Shown here piece by piece: positions 41,897-50,527 of a DNA stretch of 64,000 nucleotides. The translations under genes were made by a program, and so were the position numbers. The stretch comes from Streptomyces blattellae (GTDB lineage: Bacteria; Actinomycetota; Actinomycetes; Streptomycetales; Streptomycetaceae). Numbering within the stretch: position 1 is the first letter of the stretch; every line of letters starts with the position of its first letter. The DNA lies in contig NZ_WJBG01000120.1 in the NCBI RefSeq assembly GCF_009709555.1, positions 1 to 64,000 of the forward strand, written 5' to 3'. The notes below the pieces were generated by a model that ran no database searches, was not told the DNA's origin, and worked only from the letters and a program-made list of their open reading frames with translations.

Positions 41897-41914
41897 AGAC
41901 TAACCAGTCGGTAT
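41897..41914. promoter_or_regulatory. TetR-type operator before the SDR-tetR operon
   Basis: AGACTAACCAGTCGGTAT matches the reverse complement of the 37904-37921 operator at 14 of 18 positions, including the whole GTCGGTAT half. It lies between the SDR start and the divergent NamZ gene. Confidence 0.6.
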
Positions 41915-42016
41915 GTATCAAGGAAGGGTGACGGGATCCCCAGGAGCGCGGAGCGGCAGGCCACAGACGACCCGCAGACAACCCGCAGCTTCCACACAGG
42001 CCGCGGGAGCAATAAC

Positions 42017-43282
42017 GTGCCCCCCATGCGCCTATCCAGACGAGCCCTACTCGCAGCGACAACGGCAGCAGCATCACTCACCGCAGCACCCCCGGCCACC
42101 GCAGCACCCCCGGCCACCGCGGCAGAACGCCGCAAGCCCCTCCGCACCGGCTTCGAACAGCTGGCCTCCTCCGGTTACGAACAACTCCGCGGCCAGCGGA
42201 TCGGTATGGTCACCAACCCCACCGGCGTAACCCGCGACGTCCGCCACATCGTCGACGTGATGCACACGGACAACCGAGTGAACCTCACCGCGGTCTTCGG
42301 CCCGGAACACGGATTCCGCGGCACCGCCCAGGCCGGCGGCTCCGAAGGCCGCTACGACGACCCGGCCACCGGCCTCCCGGTCTACGACACGTACCTCAAG
42401 AGCGGCCGGCCGCTGGCCGACATCTTCACCGCGTCCGGCGTCGACACCATCGTCTTCGACGTCCAGGACGTCGGTGCCCGCTTCTACACATACATCTGGA
42501 CGCTGTACGACTGCATGGAGGCGGCCCAGCTCGCCGGGAAACGCTTGGTCGTGCTCGACCGCCCGAACCCGGTGACCGGCCGCTCCGCCGAAGGCCCGGT
42601 CCTGCACAAGGAGTTCGCGACGTTCGTCGGCCGGCAACCGATCTCGCAGGCGCACGGCATGACCGTCGCCGAGCTGGCGCGGCTGTTCAACGGGGAGTTC
42701 CTGACCACACCGGTCGAGCTGGACACCGTAGGGATGACGGGGTGGAAGCGGTCGGAGTTCCACGACGCGTCCGGGCTGCCGTGGGTGCCCCCGAGCCCGA
42801 ACATGCCCACCCCCGAGACCGCGCTCGTGTACTCCGGGACGTGCCTCTTCGAGGGCACCAACCTCTCCGAGGGACGCGGCACCACCCGGCCCTTCGAACT
42901 GCTCGGCGCGGAGGGCGTCGACGGGCGCTGGGCCGCCGAGGTGAATCAACTCGGCCTGCCCGGAGTCCACTTCAGGGAGGCGTACTTCGCTCCTGTCTTC
43001 TCCAAGTTCCAGGGGAAGACGATCGGGGGTGTCCAGGTCCAGGTGCACGACCGGGCCGCGTACGACCCCGTACGCACAGGCATCGCGCTGCTGGTGACCG
43101 CCAAGAAGGTGTGGAGCGGCTTCGCCTGGCGGCCGGACAACTGGATCGACAGGCTCACCGGTTCCACACGGGTGCGCACGGCGATCGACGCGGGAGCCGG
43201 CACGGACGAGGTGGTGGCGGGCTGGCAGGAGGAGCTGGCGGCGTTCCGGAAGGTGCGGAGGGAGTACCTCCTCTACAGCTGA
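42017..43282 (+). CDS. NamZ-type exo-beta-N-acetylmuramidase (DUF1343), exported
   Basis: 421 residues from the GTG at 42017 (GGGAG 7 nt upstream; an ATG two codons later is possible). A Tat-like signal (MRLSRRALLAATTAAASLTA) ends in Ala/Pro repeats. The mature part has GQRIGMVTNPTGVTRDVRH, VFGPEHGFRGTAQAG, IVFDVQDVGARFYTYIWTLY and VVLDRPNPVTG, the DUF1343 landmarks. Characterised members release terminal MurNAc from cell-wall fragments. Probably extracellular, recycling peptidoglycan. A strong two-way terminator follows. Confidence 0.9.
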   Translation: MPPMRLSRRALLAATTAAASLTAAPPATAAPPATAAERRKPLRTGFEQLASSGYEQLRGQRIGMVTNPTGVTRDVRHIVDVMHTDNRVNLTAVFGPEHGFRGTAQAGGSEGRYDDPATGLPVYDTYLKSGRPLADIFTASGVDTIVFDVQDVGARFYTYIWTLYDCMEAAQLAGKRLVVLDRPNPVTGRSAEGPVLHKEFATFVGRQPISQAHGMTVAELARLFNGEFLTTPVELDTVGMTGWKRSEFHDASGLPWVPPSPNMPTPETALVYSGTCLFEGTNLSEGRGTTRPFELLGAEGVDGRWAAEVNQLGLPGVHFREAYFAPVFSKFQGKTIGGVQVQVHDRAAYDPVRTGIALLVTAKKVWSGFAWRPDNWIDRLTGSTRVRTAIDAGAGTDEVVAGWQEELAAFRKVRREYLLYS

Positions 43283-43364
43283 CTCCGGCCGTCTGGTCAG
43301 GCGCGGCAACCCACCGGCCGGCGCGCACAGCGACACCGCGCACCGGGAGCCGGCGCGGATGGTG

Positions 43365-43399
43365 CCGGCGGCGGGCCGTATCGCCCGGCCCGCCGCCGG
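43365..43399. terminator. Bidirectional terminator between namZ-like and penicillin acylase genes
   Basis: CCGGCGGCGGGCC (43365-43377) and GGCCCGCCGCCGG (43387-43399) form a perfect 13-bp stem with a 9-nt loop between two convergent genes. Confidence 0.85.
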
Positions 43400-43421
43400 T
43401 TGCACTCACCGATGCGGACAC

Positions 43422-46232
43422 TCACCGATGTGAGGTGAACTCCACGACCTGCTGGTACGTCGGCCGGTTCTGCCAGCTGATGTTGTAGTGCCTGATGCCG
43501 CCCAGCTCCTGCTGGTTGATCGAGTCGGCGCACCACTGGTCGCCGGCCGCGCACAGGTCGTCGCCCGGGTAGACCTGGGCCGCGGTCTTGCCGGCCGCCT
43601 GCTTCAGCGTGCTGATCAGGGTGTCCCGGCAGGCGCTGAGGCTGCCGCCGCCGCAGTAGTCCTGCGCGAGCGGTCCCTGCACCGACTCACCCAGCACCGC
43701 CCGGATGTCCTTGTCGACATAGCTCCACCAGCCGTACTGGAAGGCGCTTCCGGCATGGGCTCCGGTCGGGCCCTGGGAGGCGGACGGGGGCTGGTCGACC
43801 GGCAGGTTGGCGGTGAAGGCGGCGTACAGTTCGCTGCCGAGGCCTGGTTCGAACTCGGCCTGCACCAGCAGCGGCCACCACGCGTCCAGGATGCGGATCG
43901 CTTCGGCATGGGCGTATGTCTTCGAACCCGCCGACGTCTCCGTGCGCTTGGCGCCCGCCGACACCCACGCGGACAGCCTGTCGACCGCCGACTTGGCCGT
44001 GGCGTCGGTCACCGGCGAGCTGTTGAGGACCTTGAGCAGATCCGGGAGCACGTTCTCCGCCCGCAGGTCGGCGAGCCCGGCGTCGGCCATCGCCTTGGTC
44101 AGCGAAGCCCGGGTGACGCCGCCCTCGTCGACCAGTTTCTTCACCCGGTCCTCCAGCAGATTGCCGCGGTGCACGGACCCGTCGCCCCAGGACGCGGTCG
44201 TGTAGTCCTCGGCCTGCTTGTTGTTCCAGGAGACGTAGTAGTCCTGGTCGATGGAGTTCGGGTGCTGGGACGGGGGCGTGTAGTCGGCCGTGTTGGTCGC
44301 CGGGTCCCAGTTCCGCCACTCGTACGCCGGCTGCGCCCACACCGGGAACTCCGCGTCGACGCCGGTGGCCCGTACCGGGTTGTCTCCGCTGTTGTAGTAC
44401 GCGGTGTGCTCGGAGTCGACGTAGAACCAGTTGAACGTGTAGTTGATGTTCTGCACCGCGCTCTGGAAGGTCTGCGGGCTGTCGACGTAGCCCGGATCGT
44501 TCAGCATCTGGAAGCCGATGATCGAGTCGGCCTCGTGCATGAAGGACGAGCGCAGGCTGGTGTAGGCGACCTTCTTTCCGTCGACGGTCGCACGATGGGT
44601 GACGGGGCCGTACTTCGTGCGCCAGACCCGCATCGTGTACGAGCCCTCGGGGGTGCTGTCGGCTGTCGTGGGCTTCCAGGCGTTCTTCTGCTCGACCTTC
44701 TCCATCGGCGTGCAGGTGCCGCGGTAGAGGTAGTGGTGGTCGTCCTGGCACAGTTCGACGGCGTAGGTGTCGATGATGTCCTGGCCGGAGGTCGTGGCGC
44801 TCCACGAGTAGTCCTGGCCGCGGCCGAGTTCGACGTACATGCTCAGGCCGGCGAAGGAGGCGCCGCGGGCGCTGATGCCGGGGCCCTGGATCTCCTGGAG
44901 CATCAGCAGCTGGGGAGCGAAGTAGCCGGTCTGCGGCCCGAAGACGGCGACCGGGTGGCCGCTTTGGGTGTGCTCGCCGCTGACCACCAGGGCGTTGGAC
45001 ATGCCGCGCCTGGCGGACGAGAGCGCGGTGGCGGTCGCCGTGCTGGAGGTGTCGGCGGCGCCCTCGGTCGCCGCGCTGCCCGTACGGTCGTACACCAGCT
45101 GTTCCTCGGTCACCGAACCGGCGTCGGGCAGGGCGGCGCCCTGCGGGTCGTCGGGCTTGGAGGCGTACGGGAAGCTGGCGTCCTGGACGGTGACGACCGC
45201 CTCGGGGTCGTTGCGCTCGCGGAAGGACTCCCAGACCTCGGTGCCCTCTTCGACGCCGTACTTCTCCTGGGCGGCGAGCAGGGAGATCGCGTTGTTGACG
45301 TCGCCTCCCCCGCCGGAGCCGAACAGGGAGCCGACGACGGAAGCCAGCGCGACCAGGTCCGTGGCCTTGAAGTGCTCGATCGTGCCGGCGTTGGTGACGG
45401 AGTCCTTGTGGCCGGTGAAGACGTACTCGCCGGGGAAGTAGCGGCCGCTGTCGGAGGCGTCGATGTAGGCGTTGATGCCGTCGAGGTAGGCGTTGGAGTC
45501 GGCGAGGGCCTGCCGGCCGCGCTCGCCGTTGCTGGCGACGGCGCTGTCTATCTGCGCCTGGAGGTCGGCCTCGGTATAAGGGGCGGTGCGCCAGAACTGC
45601 TGCTCCAGGCCCTGGTTGGTGGCGGCGCCACCCGCGAAGGGGGTCAACTGGCCGCGTCCGACATGGCGGAAGACGTCCATCAGCCACAGCCGGTCCTGGG
45701 CGGCCGCATAGCCGGCGCCGAACTCCGTGCCGTACCGAGTGGTACCTGTGATGTGCGGCACGCCCGTTTTCCTGTCGCGGACGATCGTCACGTCGCTGCG
45801 GCCGGCGGGGTTGACGGTGGAGGCGACTTGATCGGCGGGGACCCCGAACGACGCGTCGTTGAAGAACGAGTTGATCGTGGCGTTGGTGAGGCTGGAATAA
45901 CCGGTGGCCAGGTTCGCGTAGGGGCCGAGCTGGTCCTCGGCATGGGCGGGCTGGGCGCCGAAGCCCTGGTTCAGGATGATCTCGGCGACGGTGGCGTTGC
46001 CGTTCTGGCCCGGCGGGAGGATGTCGGAGCACTGGCCGCCGCAGTGATCGGTGACCGCCGCCGCGTCGACCGCGGCCGCGTCGGCCTCCGCCGTCTCGGC
46101 CGCCGCCGCTTGGGAAAGCGGGGTCAAAAGCCCGGCAATCAGGACGCATACGGATGCCGACTTCAGGAACCCGGGGAATCTGCGGGGAGTTCTCAGTATG
46201 TCGAGGGCGTTGCGTGGGGTGCGCCGTGGCAT
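43422..46232 (-). CDS. Secreted penicillin acylase family Ntn-hydrolase
   Basis: 936 residues from an ATG with GGAGGAG upstream. A long signal region (FLKSASVCVLIAGLLTPLSQ, cleavage near AAA) is followed by the alpha-subunit (TIVRDRKTGVPHITGTTRYG, AAAQDRLWLMDVFRHVGRGQ). The autocatalytic site is at RRGMSNALVVSG, where Ser412 becomes the N-terminal nucleophile of the beta-subunit, with HTQSGHPVAVFGPQTGYFAP after it. The enzyme is self-processed and hydrolyses amides: penicillins, acyl-homoserine lactones or cyclic lipopeptides. Length and processing site are normal. It is divergent from the small Zn-ribbon gene. Confidence 0.92.
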   Translation of the reverse strand: MPRRTPRNALDILRTPRRFPGFLKSASVCVLIAGLLTPLSQAAAAETAEADAAAVDAAAVTDHCGGQCSDILPPGQNGNATVAEIILNQGFGAQPAHAEDQLGPYANLATGYSSLTNATINSFFNDASFGVPADQVASTVNPAGRSDVTIVRDRKTGVPHITGTTRYGTEFGAGYAAAQDRLWLMDVFRHVGRGQLTPFAGGAATNQGLEQQFWRTAPYTEADLQAQIDSAVASNGERGRQALADSNAYLDGINAYIDASDSGRYFPGEYVFTGHKDSVTNAGTIEHFKATDLVALASVVGSLFGSGGGGDVNNAISLLAAQEKYGVEEGTEVWESFRERNDPEAVVTVQDASFPYASKPDDPQGAALPDAGSVTEEQLVYDRTGSAATEGAADTSSTATATALSSARRGMSNALVVSGEHTQSGHPVAVFGPQTGYFAPQLLMLQEIQGPGISARGASFAGLSMYVELGRGQDYSWSATTSGQDIIDTYAVELCQDDHHYLYRGTCTPMEKVEQKNAWKPTTADSTPEGSYTMRVWRTKYGPVTHRATVDGKKVAYTSLRSSFMHEADSIIGFQMLNDPGYVDSPQTFQSAVQNINYTFNWFYVDSEHTAYYNSGDNPVRATGVDAEFPVWAQPAYEWRNWDPATNTADYTPPSQHPNSIDQDYYVSWNNKQAEDYTTASWGDGSVHRGNLLEDRVKKLVDEGGVTRASLTKAMADAGLADLRAENVLPDLLKVLNSSPVTDATAKSAVDRLSAWVSAGAKRTETSAGSKTYAHAEAIRILDAWWPLLVQAEFEPGLGSELYAAFTANLPVDQPPSASQGPTGAHAGSAFQYGWWSYVDKDIRAVLGESVQGPLAQDYCGGGSLSACRDTLISTLKQAAGKTAAQVYPGDDLCAAGDQWCADSINQQELGGIRHYNISWQNRPTYQQVVEFTSHR

Positions 46233-46431
46233 GGCAGCTCCTCCCGACGGGGGTGGGCCAGACGTTACCGCCGGTATCCCCGAGTTTGAAGGTGAACATG
46301 CGTCAAGTTCTGGAGGTCATCAGAAAAAGGATGGAGCCGAATCGCGTGTCGATACGTCTATTCGGCAACGTCCGAACGACGACGCCGAAGTAACCGAAGT
46401 ACAGGTGCAGGTGTGACGGAGGTGCAGGGCG

Positions 46432-47040
46432 ATGGCCGGTTTCCGGAGTCTGGCGAGACAGGTGCGAGACCCGCGGTGCGATCTGGCGCTACGGCGCTAT
46501 TCGCTCCGCAAGTGCCTTGAGCGGTTCGCTCCGTACGGGCACAGGGCGACCTGGGACCATTTGTGCTCCCGGGCAGGGTTCGGTCCGGAGGACCGCTCGC
46601 CCGATCCGGCGCGGCTCGTGGCCGCGTTGGACGAGCTGGAAGAGGCGCGTTCGGTGTGGCTGGCCTACGAGGCCGGGTTCGCCGAGCGGCGCAAGAAGGA
46701 GAAGCACGACGGACTGCGCAGGCCGGGCAGCGTGGACGACTGGCACCGGCTGACCTGGGGCGGTTTCGGAGTCGCCTGGTGCGACGATCCGCGGGTTCAT
46801 CCGCGAGAACCGCTGGCCGAGGTACTGCGCCGACTGATCTCCGCCCTTGAGCGCGAACCGGGTTCGGACTGCCCGGTGTGCGGCGGAGAGCGCCTGATCT
46901 GGAAGTACGACCTGGCCCATGAACCCTCGTCGGGCCCGGTGTGCACGGACTGCGGCATCGTGGTGCCGCGTCCGGTGCTGACGCCCGAGGCGCTGGCCAC
47001 GGCCAGGCGCGGACGGCTGCTGTTGTCCGCGTCCGCGTAG
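46432..47040 (+). CDS. Hypothetical protein with C-terminal zinc ribbon
   Basis: 202 residues from an ATG with GGAGG upstream. The N-terminal 130 residues are basic and helical (RSLARQVRDPRCDLALRRYS and so on) without a known domain. The C-terminus has CPVCGGERLIWKYDL and CTDCGIVVPRP, two CxxC knuckles of a zinc ribbon. No catalytic motif or signal. Function unknown; it could bind nucleic acid. Confidence 0.75.
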   Translation: MAGFRSLARQVRDPRCDLALRRYSLRKCLERFAPYGHRATWDHLCSRAGFGPEDRSPDPARLVAALDELEEARSVWLAYEAGFAERRKKEKHDGLRRPGSVDDWHRLTWGGFGVAWCDDPRVHPREPLAEVLRRLISALEREPGSDCPVCGGERLIWKYDLAHEPSSGPVCTDCGIVVPRPVLTPEALATARRGRLLLSASA

Positions 47041-47162
47041 GTACGGCGCGGTGCGACGGGGGAACGGCGGGGGTGCGCCGGGGATGCCGCACCCACTGTC
47101 GAACGCGGTGTGCTGCGGTGCCGGTGAGCGTTGATGTCAGTGGTGGCTGGCACCATCGAGGC

Positions 47163-47891
47163 ATGGTGCAGGTGTGTCTGAACGGGGCTCGGGGAGCTGC
47201 CGACGGGGCCGGGGTGCCGCTGTCGCCGGAGGCGATGGCCGAGTCGGCCGCGCTCGCCGTCGCGGCCGGCGCGACGGACATCCATGTTCACCCCAAGACG
47301 CCGTGCGGGCAGGACTCCTTGTCGCCGCGCGTGGTCGCGGCGACGCTCGATGCGATACGGGCGCGGGTGTCGGTGCCGGTCGGAGTGACCACCGGTGCGT
47401 GGGCCGAGCCTGATCCGGTGGCCCGGTTGGAGCGCGTCCGCGGGTGGACGGTGCTGCCCGATCACGCCTCGGTCAACTGGCATGAGCCGGGCGCCGAGGA
47501 GGTCGCCGCCGCGCTGATCGAGCGGGGGGTGGGCGTGGAGGCGGGCATCCGGTCCGGGACGGACGCGGCGGGCCGGTTCGTGCGCTCGCCGCTCGCGGTG
47601 CAGGTCCTGCGGGTGCTGGCGGAGGTGACCGACGCGTCGCCGGACACGGCCGAGGAGAGCGCGCGGGCGCTGTTGGCCGACCTCGCTTCGGCTCCCGGCC
47701 GGCCGGTGTTGCTGCACGGGGAGGGCGGGGGTGCGTGGCCCGTGCTGCGACTGGCCGTGCGGCTGGGCCTGGCGTCGCGGATCGGCATGGAGGACACGGT
47801 GGTCCTGCCGGACGGGCGGCGGGCGCGGTCCAATGCGGAGTTGGTGGCGGCGGGGGTGCGGGAGTACGAGGATCGGCGGGCGTATCAGTGA
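47163..47891 (+). CDS. BKACE (3-keto-5-aminohexanoate cleavage) family enzyme
   Basis: 242 residues, somewhat short for the family (usually ~270-300). MVQVCLNGARGAADG and TDIHVHPKTPCGQDSLSP carry the first zinc ligands (His-x-His), with VPVGVTTGAW, VNWHEPGAEEVAAALI and VLLHGEGGGAWPVLRLA as the TIM-barrel landmarks. BKACE enzymes condense a beta-keto acid with acetyl-CoA. Downstream is the convergent soxR. The start was chosen at the first clear family residue; upstream in-frame codons add a Gly-rich stretch. Confidence 0.87.
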   Translation: MVQVCLNGARGAADGAGVPLSPEAMAESAALAVAAGATDIHVHPKTPCGQDSLSPRVVAATLDAIRARVSVPVGVTTGAWAEPDPVARLERVRGWTVLPDHASVNWHEPGAEEVAAALIERGVGVEAGIRSGTDAAGRFVRSPLAVQVLRVLAEVTDASPDTAEESARALLADLASAPGRPVLLHGEGGGAWPVLRLAVRLGLASRIGMEDTVVLPDGRRARSNAELVAAGVREYEDRRAYQ

Positions 47892-47936
47892 CCCTGCGTT
47901 CGCCGGCTGCTGCGTCGGTATGGAGCCCCTCCGCCG

Positions 47937-48407
47937 TTACTCGTGCTTCGTGTTGCGGCGTTCGACCATCAGGCGGGAGCCCGTGAGGCGGTCGCCGAAG
48001 ATGTCGTCGGGGTTGGAGAGGACGCAGGTGTTGAGGGAGAGGCAGCCGCAGCCGATGCAGTCGGTCAAGTGGTCGCGGAGGCGGTTGAGTCTGATGCGTT
48101 CGTCGAGTTCGGAGCGCCAGGCCTCGGAGAGGCGGGCCCAGTCCTCCTTGGTGGGCGTGCGTTCCTCGGGGAGTTCGGCCAGGGCCTCGCGGATGGTGGC
48201 CAGCGGGATACCGACGCGTTGGGCGGCGCGGACGAAGGCGACCCGGCGGAGGGTGTCGCGGGTGTAGCGGCGTTGGTTGCCGGCGGTGCGGCGACTGGTG
48301 ATCAGGCCCTTGGACTCGTAGAAGTGCAGGGCGGAGACGGCGGCACCGCTGCGGGCGGCGAGCTGGCCGACCGTGAGCTCGTGGATCTTCTCGTGAATCT
48401 GGGGCAC
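47937..48407 (-). CDS. soxR: SoxR redox-sensing MerR-family activator
   Basis: 156 residues from the GTG at 48407; an ATG at 48425 lacks homology to known SoxR N-termini. Mer[24 protein letters not shown]. The iron-sulfur cluster ligands are [12 protein letters not shown] (Cys117, 120, 122, 128). In Streptomyces SoxR is oxidised by endogenous redox-active antibiotics and switches on export and detoxification genes. The sequence opening and the location agree with SCO1697 as remembered. Confidence 0.93.
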   Translation of the reverse strand: MPQIHEKIHELTVGQLAARSGAAVSALHFYESKGLITSRRTAGNQRRYTRDTLRRVAFVRAAQRVGIPLATIREALAELPEERTPTKEDWARLSEAWRSELDERIRLNRLRDHLTDCIGCGCLSLNTCVLSNPDDIFGDRLTGSRLMVERRNTKHE

Positions 48408-48496
48408 CCCTCGAAGGTTACCCATCGAAGACCTGCGGTGACTCCGGCGGTCCGGAGAGTGCTTGTGCGTTGACAGGGCGCCCACCGCCCACCATG

Positions 48497-48512
48497 CTAA
48501 GCAGTTGCTTAG
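48497..48512. promoter_or_regulatory. TetR-type operator before the MaoC gene
   Basis: CTAAGCAGTTGCTTAG is a 16-bp palindrome (CTAAGC-N4-GCTTAG) 34 bp before the MaoC ATG. A related site, CTGAGCGAGCGCTTAG, precedes the tetR gene downstream (49707-49722). Confidence 0.65.
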
Positions 48513-48545
48513 GCAGCTGGAATTTGCTACGCGAGAGGCCGGGAC

Positions 48546-49007
48546 ATGGCAGAGCCGAGGATCTTCACGTCCGCCGAGGAACTGAAGGCGGCGGTGGGCG
48601 AGCAACTGGGGTACACCGACTGGCTGGAGATCGACCAGAAGCGGATCGACCTGTTCGCGGAGGCCACGGGCGACCACCAGTGGATCCACGTCGATCCGGA
48701 GCAGGCGGCGACCGGGCCCTTCGGGACCACCATCGCCCACGGGTACCTCACACTGTCGCTGCTCCCGCTTTTCGGACCCCAGCTGATCAAGGTCGAGGGC
48801 GTGAAGATGGGCGTCAACTACGGGACGAACAAGGTTCGTTTCCCCGCGCCGGTACCCGTCGGCTCCCGGCTGCGCGCCACCGCCGTGATCAGCGGCGTCG
48901 AGGACGTGACCGGCGGCGTGCAGTTGGCCGTCGCCTTCAGCGTGGAGCGCGAGGGCGGCGACAAGCCGGTCTGTGTCGCCGAGTCGGTGTCCCGCTACTA
49001 CCTCTGA
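48546..49007 (+). CDS. MaoC-family enoyl-CoA hydratase
   Basis: 153 residues, a single hot-dog domain. The hydratase motif is [19 protein letters not shown], with its Asp and His, then [17 protein letters not shown]. It hydrates trans-2-enoyl-CoA to R-3-hydroxyacyl-CoA. It is convergent with a TetR gene, and both have the same palindrome upstream, so it is probably that repressor's target. Confidence 0.92.
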   Translation: MAEPRIFTSAEELKAAVGEQLGYTDWLEIDQKRIDLFAEATGDHQWIHVDPEQAATGPFGTTIAHGYLTLSLLPLFGPQLIKVEGVKMGVNYGTNKVRFPAPVPVGSRLRATAVISGVEDVTGGVQLAVAFSVEREGGDKPVCVAESVSRYYL

Positions 49008-49034
49008 GCGACCGCCCAGGCCCGGTCCGGCGGA

Positions 49035-49658
49035 CTACTTCGCTCCCACCATCCGCAGCACGAGGTCGGCATAGAGCGCGCCGACCTCGTCCGGCGTCCA
49101 GGGACCGTCGATGCTGAACCAGCGGGCGACGTCGATGCAGAGCGAGAGCACCGCGAGCGTCGTGCCCTTCACGTCGAGGACGTCGAACTCGCCCGCGGCC
49201 ACGCCGTCCTCGATGATCCCGCGCACCTCGGCGTCGCACCGGCGGCGCAGCGCGACGATCTCCGCACGGGTCTCGGGGCCGAGCGAGTCCAGCTCGTACT
49301 GCACGACCCGCGCCGTGGTGCGCCCCCCGGCGTGCCAGCGCACGAAGGAGCTCACGGCATCGGCGAGCCGCTGCGTCGCATCGCCCTCGCGCCGCGCCGC
49401 CGTACGCAGGATGTCGAGCGCCTTCTCATGGCCGATCCGGCTGATGCGGTGGAGCAGCTCTTCCTTGGTCTTGTAGTGGATGTAGAGCGCGGCCGGGCTC
49501 ATGCCGGCGCGACCCGCGATGTCACGGGTCGTCGTGGCGTGGTAGCCGCGCTCGGCAAAGGCCTCCACGGCGGCGATCAGCAACCGCCGGGCCGCGTCCG
49601 GCGTGACCTCGCCCCACGCCTGCGGTTCGCCGCCGGCCGTCTCCTCCGCCGTGCTCAT
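49035..49658 (-). CDS. TetR-family regulator (MaoC regulon)
   Basis: 207 residues. HTH: AAVEAFAERGYHATTTRDIA and GMSPAALYIHYKTKEELLH. It resembles KstR/FadR-like regulators of lipid catabolism. A CTGAGC-N4-GCTTAG palindrome lies 49 bp upstream and a better copy precedes the MaoC gene, so autoregulation and repression of MaoC are likely. Confidence 0.88.
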   Translation of the reverse strand: MSTAEETAGGEPQAWGEVTPDAARRLLIAAVEAFAERGYHATTTRDIAGRAGMSPAALYIHYKTKEELLHRISRIGHEKALDILRTAARREGDATQRLADAVSSFVRWHAGGRTTARVVQYELDSLGPETRAEIVALRRRCDAEVRGIIEDGVAAGEFDVLDVKGTTLAVLSLCIDVARWFSIDGPWTPDEVGALYADLVLRMVGAK

Positions 49659-49706
49659 CGCTCACTCGCCCCTCTCGCTGACAGAACCACCACCATACCG
49701 CCGATA

Positions 49707-49722
49707 CTGAGCGAGCGCTTAG
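49707..49722. promoter_or_regulatory. TetR-type operator before tetR
   Basis: CTGAGCGAGCGCTTAG has the same half-sites as the MaoC operator with one change (CTGAGC for CTAAGC), upstream of the TetR start at 49658. Confidence 0.6.
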
Positions 49723-49752
49723 CAAGCCGAGTCGGAGGTGTCCGTCCGGCGG

Positions 49753-50040
49753 TCAGAGCTTCTCGAAGGGGTCGTGCTCGGCCAGCAGCTTCTCCAGCCG
49801 CGCCTGGTCGACCCGGCTGACGATCTGCCCGGCCTCCTGACGGTCCCTGATGACCTTGGCCAAGGTGAATGCCGAGGTCACCAGGTAGAGGACGGCGATC
49901 GCGAGAAAGCCCCGCACCCAGGCGTCGGCGTTCAGCTGGTAGATACCGATGCCGGTGGCGGCCATGGCGACCGCGAAAGAGGCCACGGCCTGCCCGTAGA
50001 ACGCCGCCGTGCTCTGCTGCTTGACTGGTGTGTCACTCAT
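49753..50040 (-). CDS. YiaA/YiaB-family small membrane protein
   Basis: 95 residues from the ATG at 50040. Two hydrophobic segments (QAVASFAVAMAATGIGIYQL, RGFLAIAVLYLVTSAFTLAK) and a polar tail (DRQEAGQIVSRVDQARLEKL). It matches YiaA/YiaB family inner-membrane proteins, role unknown. The next gene upstream on the same strand is a broken VOC gene. Confidence 0.85.
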   Translation of the reverse strand: MSDTPVKQQSTAAFYGQAVASFAVAMAATGIGIYQLNADAWVRGFLAIAVLYLVTSAFTLAKVIRDRQEAGQIVSRVDQARLEKLLAEHDPFEKL

Positions 50041-50134
50041 GCCGAACAGGATCGGCGATCGCGGCACCGGGCACCTCCGCCGAAGTACTCAGACACCTAC
50101 TCAGTCTGCCGGCTGCCGCCCACGCGTCCGCGCG

Positions 50135-50454
50135 TCATCCGCCGGAGGTCTCGTCGATGGCAGGCATGGGAGGTCCCTCCGGATGCCATGCGCCGAGGAA
50201 GCCCGCCTGGCGACCGACATCGACGAGTTCTATGCGCGCGCCGATGCTGTCCACTCGGTGGTACACAAACGGACGGCCGTAGGGACAGCCGGAGAAGTCC
50301 AGGGCGAAGCCCTCCCGAACACGATCCGGTACTCCCACTCGCCGAGCCGGTCGGACACGGGTTCGCTCCATTCGGCCCCGGCCGAGCGCTGGAGGTCACG
50401 CATCGCTTGATCGAGGTCCTGCACCGCGAAGCACACGTGGTAGAAGGCAACCAT
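50135..50454 (-). pseudogene. Broken VOC-family (glyoxalase-fold) gene
   Basis: The N-terminal part MVAFYHVCFAVQDLDQAMRD, VSDRLGEWEYRIVF is a normal VOC start. The C-terminal part (EGFALDFSGCPYGRPFVYHR, IELVDVGRQAGFLGAW) continues in another frame, with the middle ~50 residues missing. A deletion plus a frameshift near 50330 is the simplest reading. Confidence 0.75.
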
Positions 50455-50527
50455 CCACCCGTGATCCGAAATGCACGGCCGGAGAGCCAGGGGTCACCCG
50501 TACCGGCTCACAGCACCCGGTACGGCC

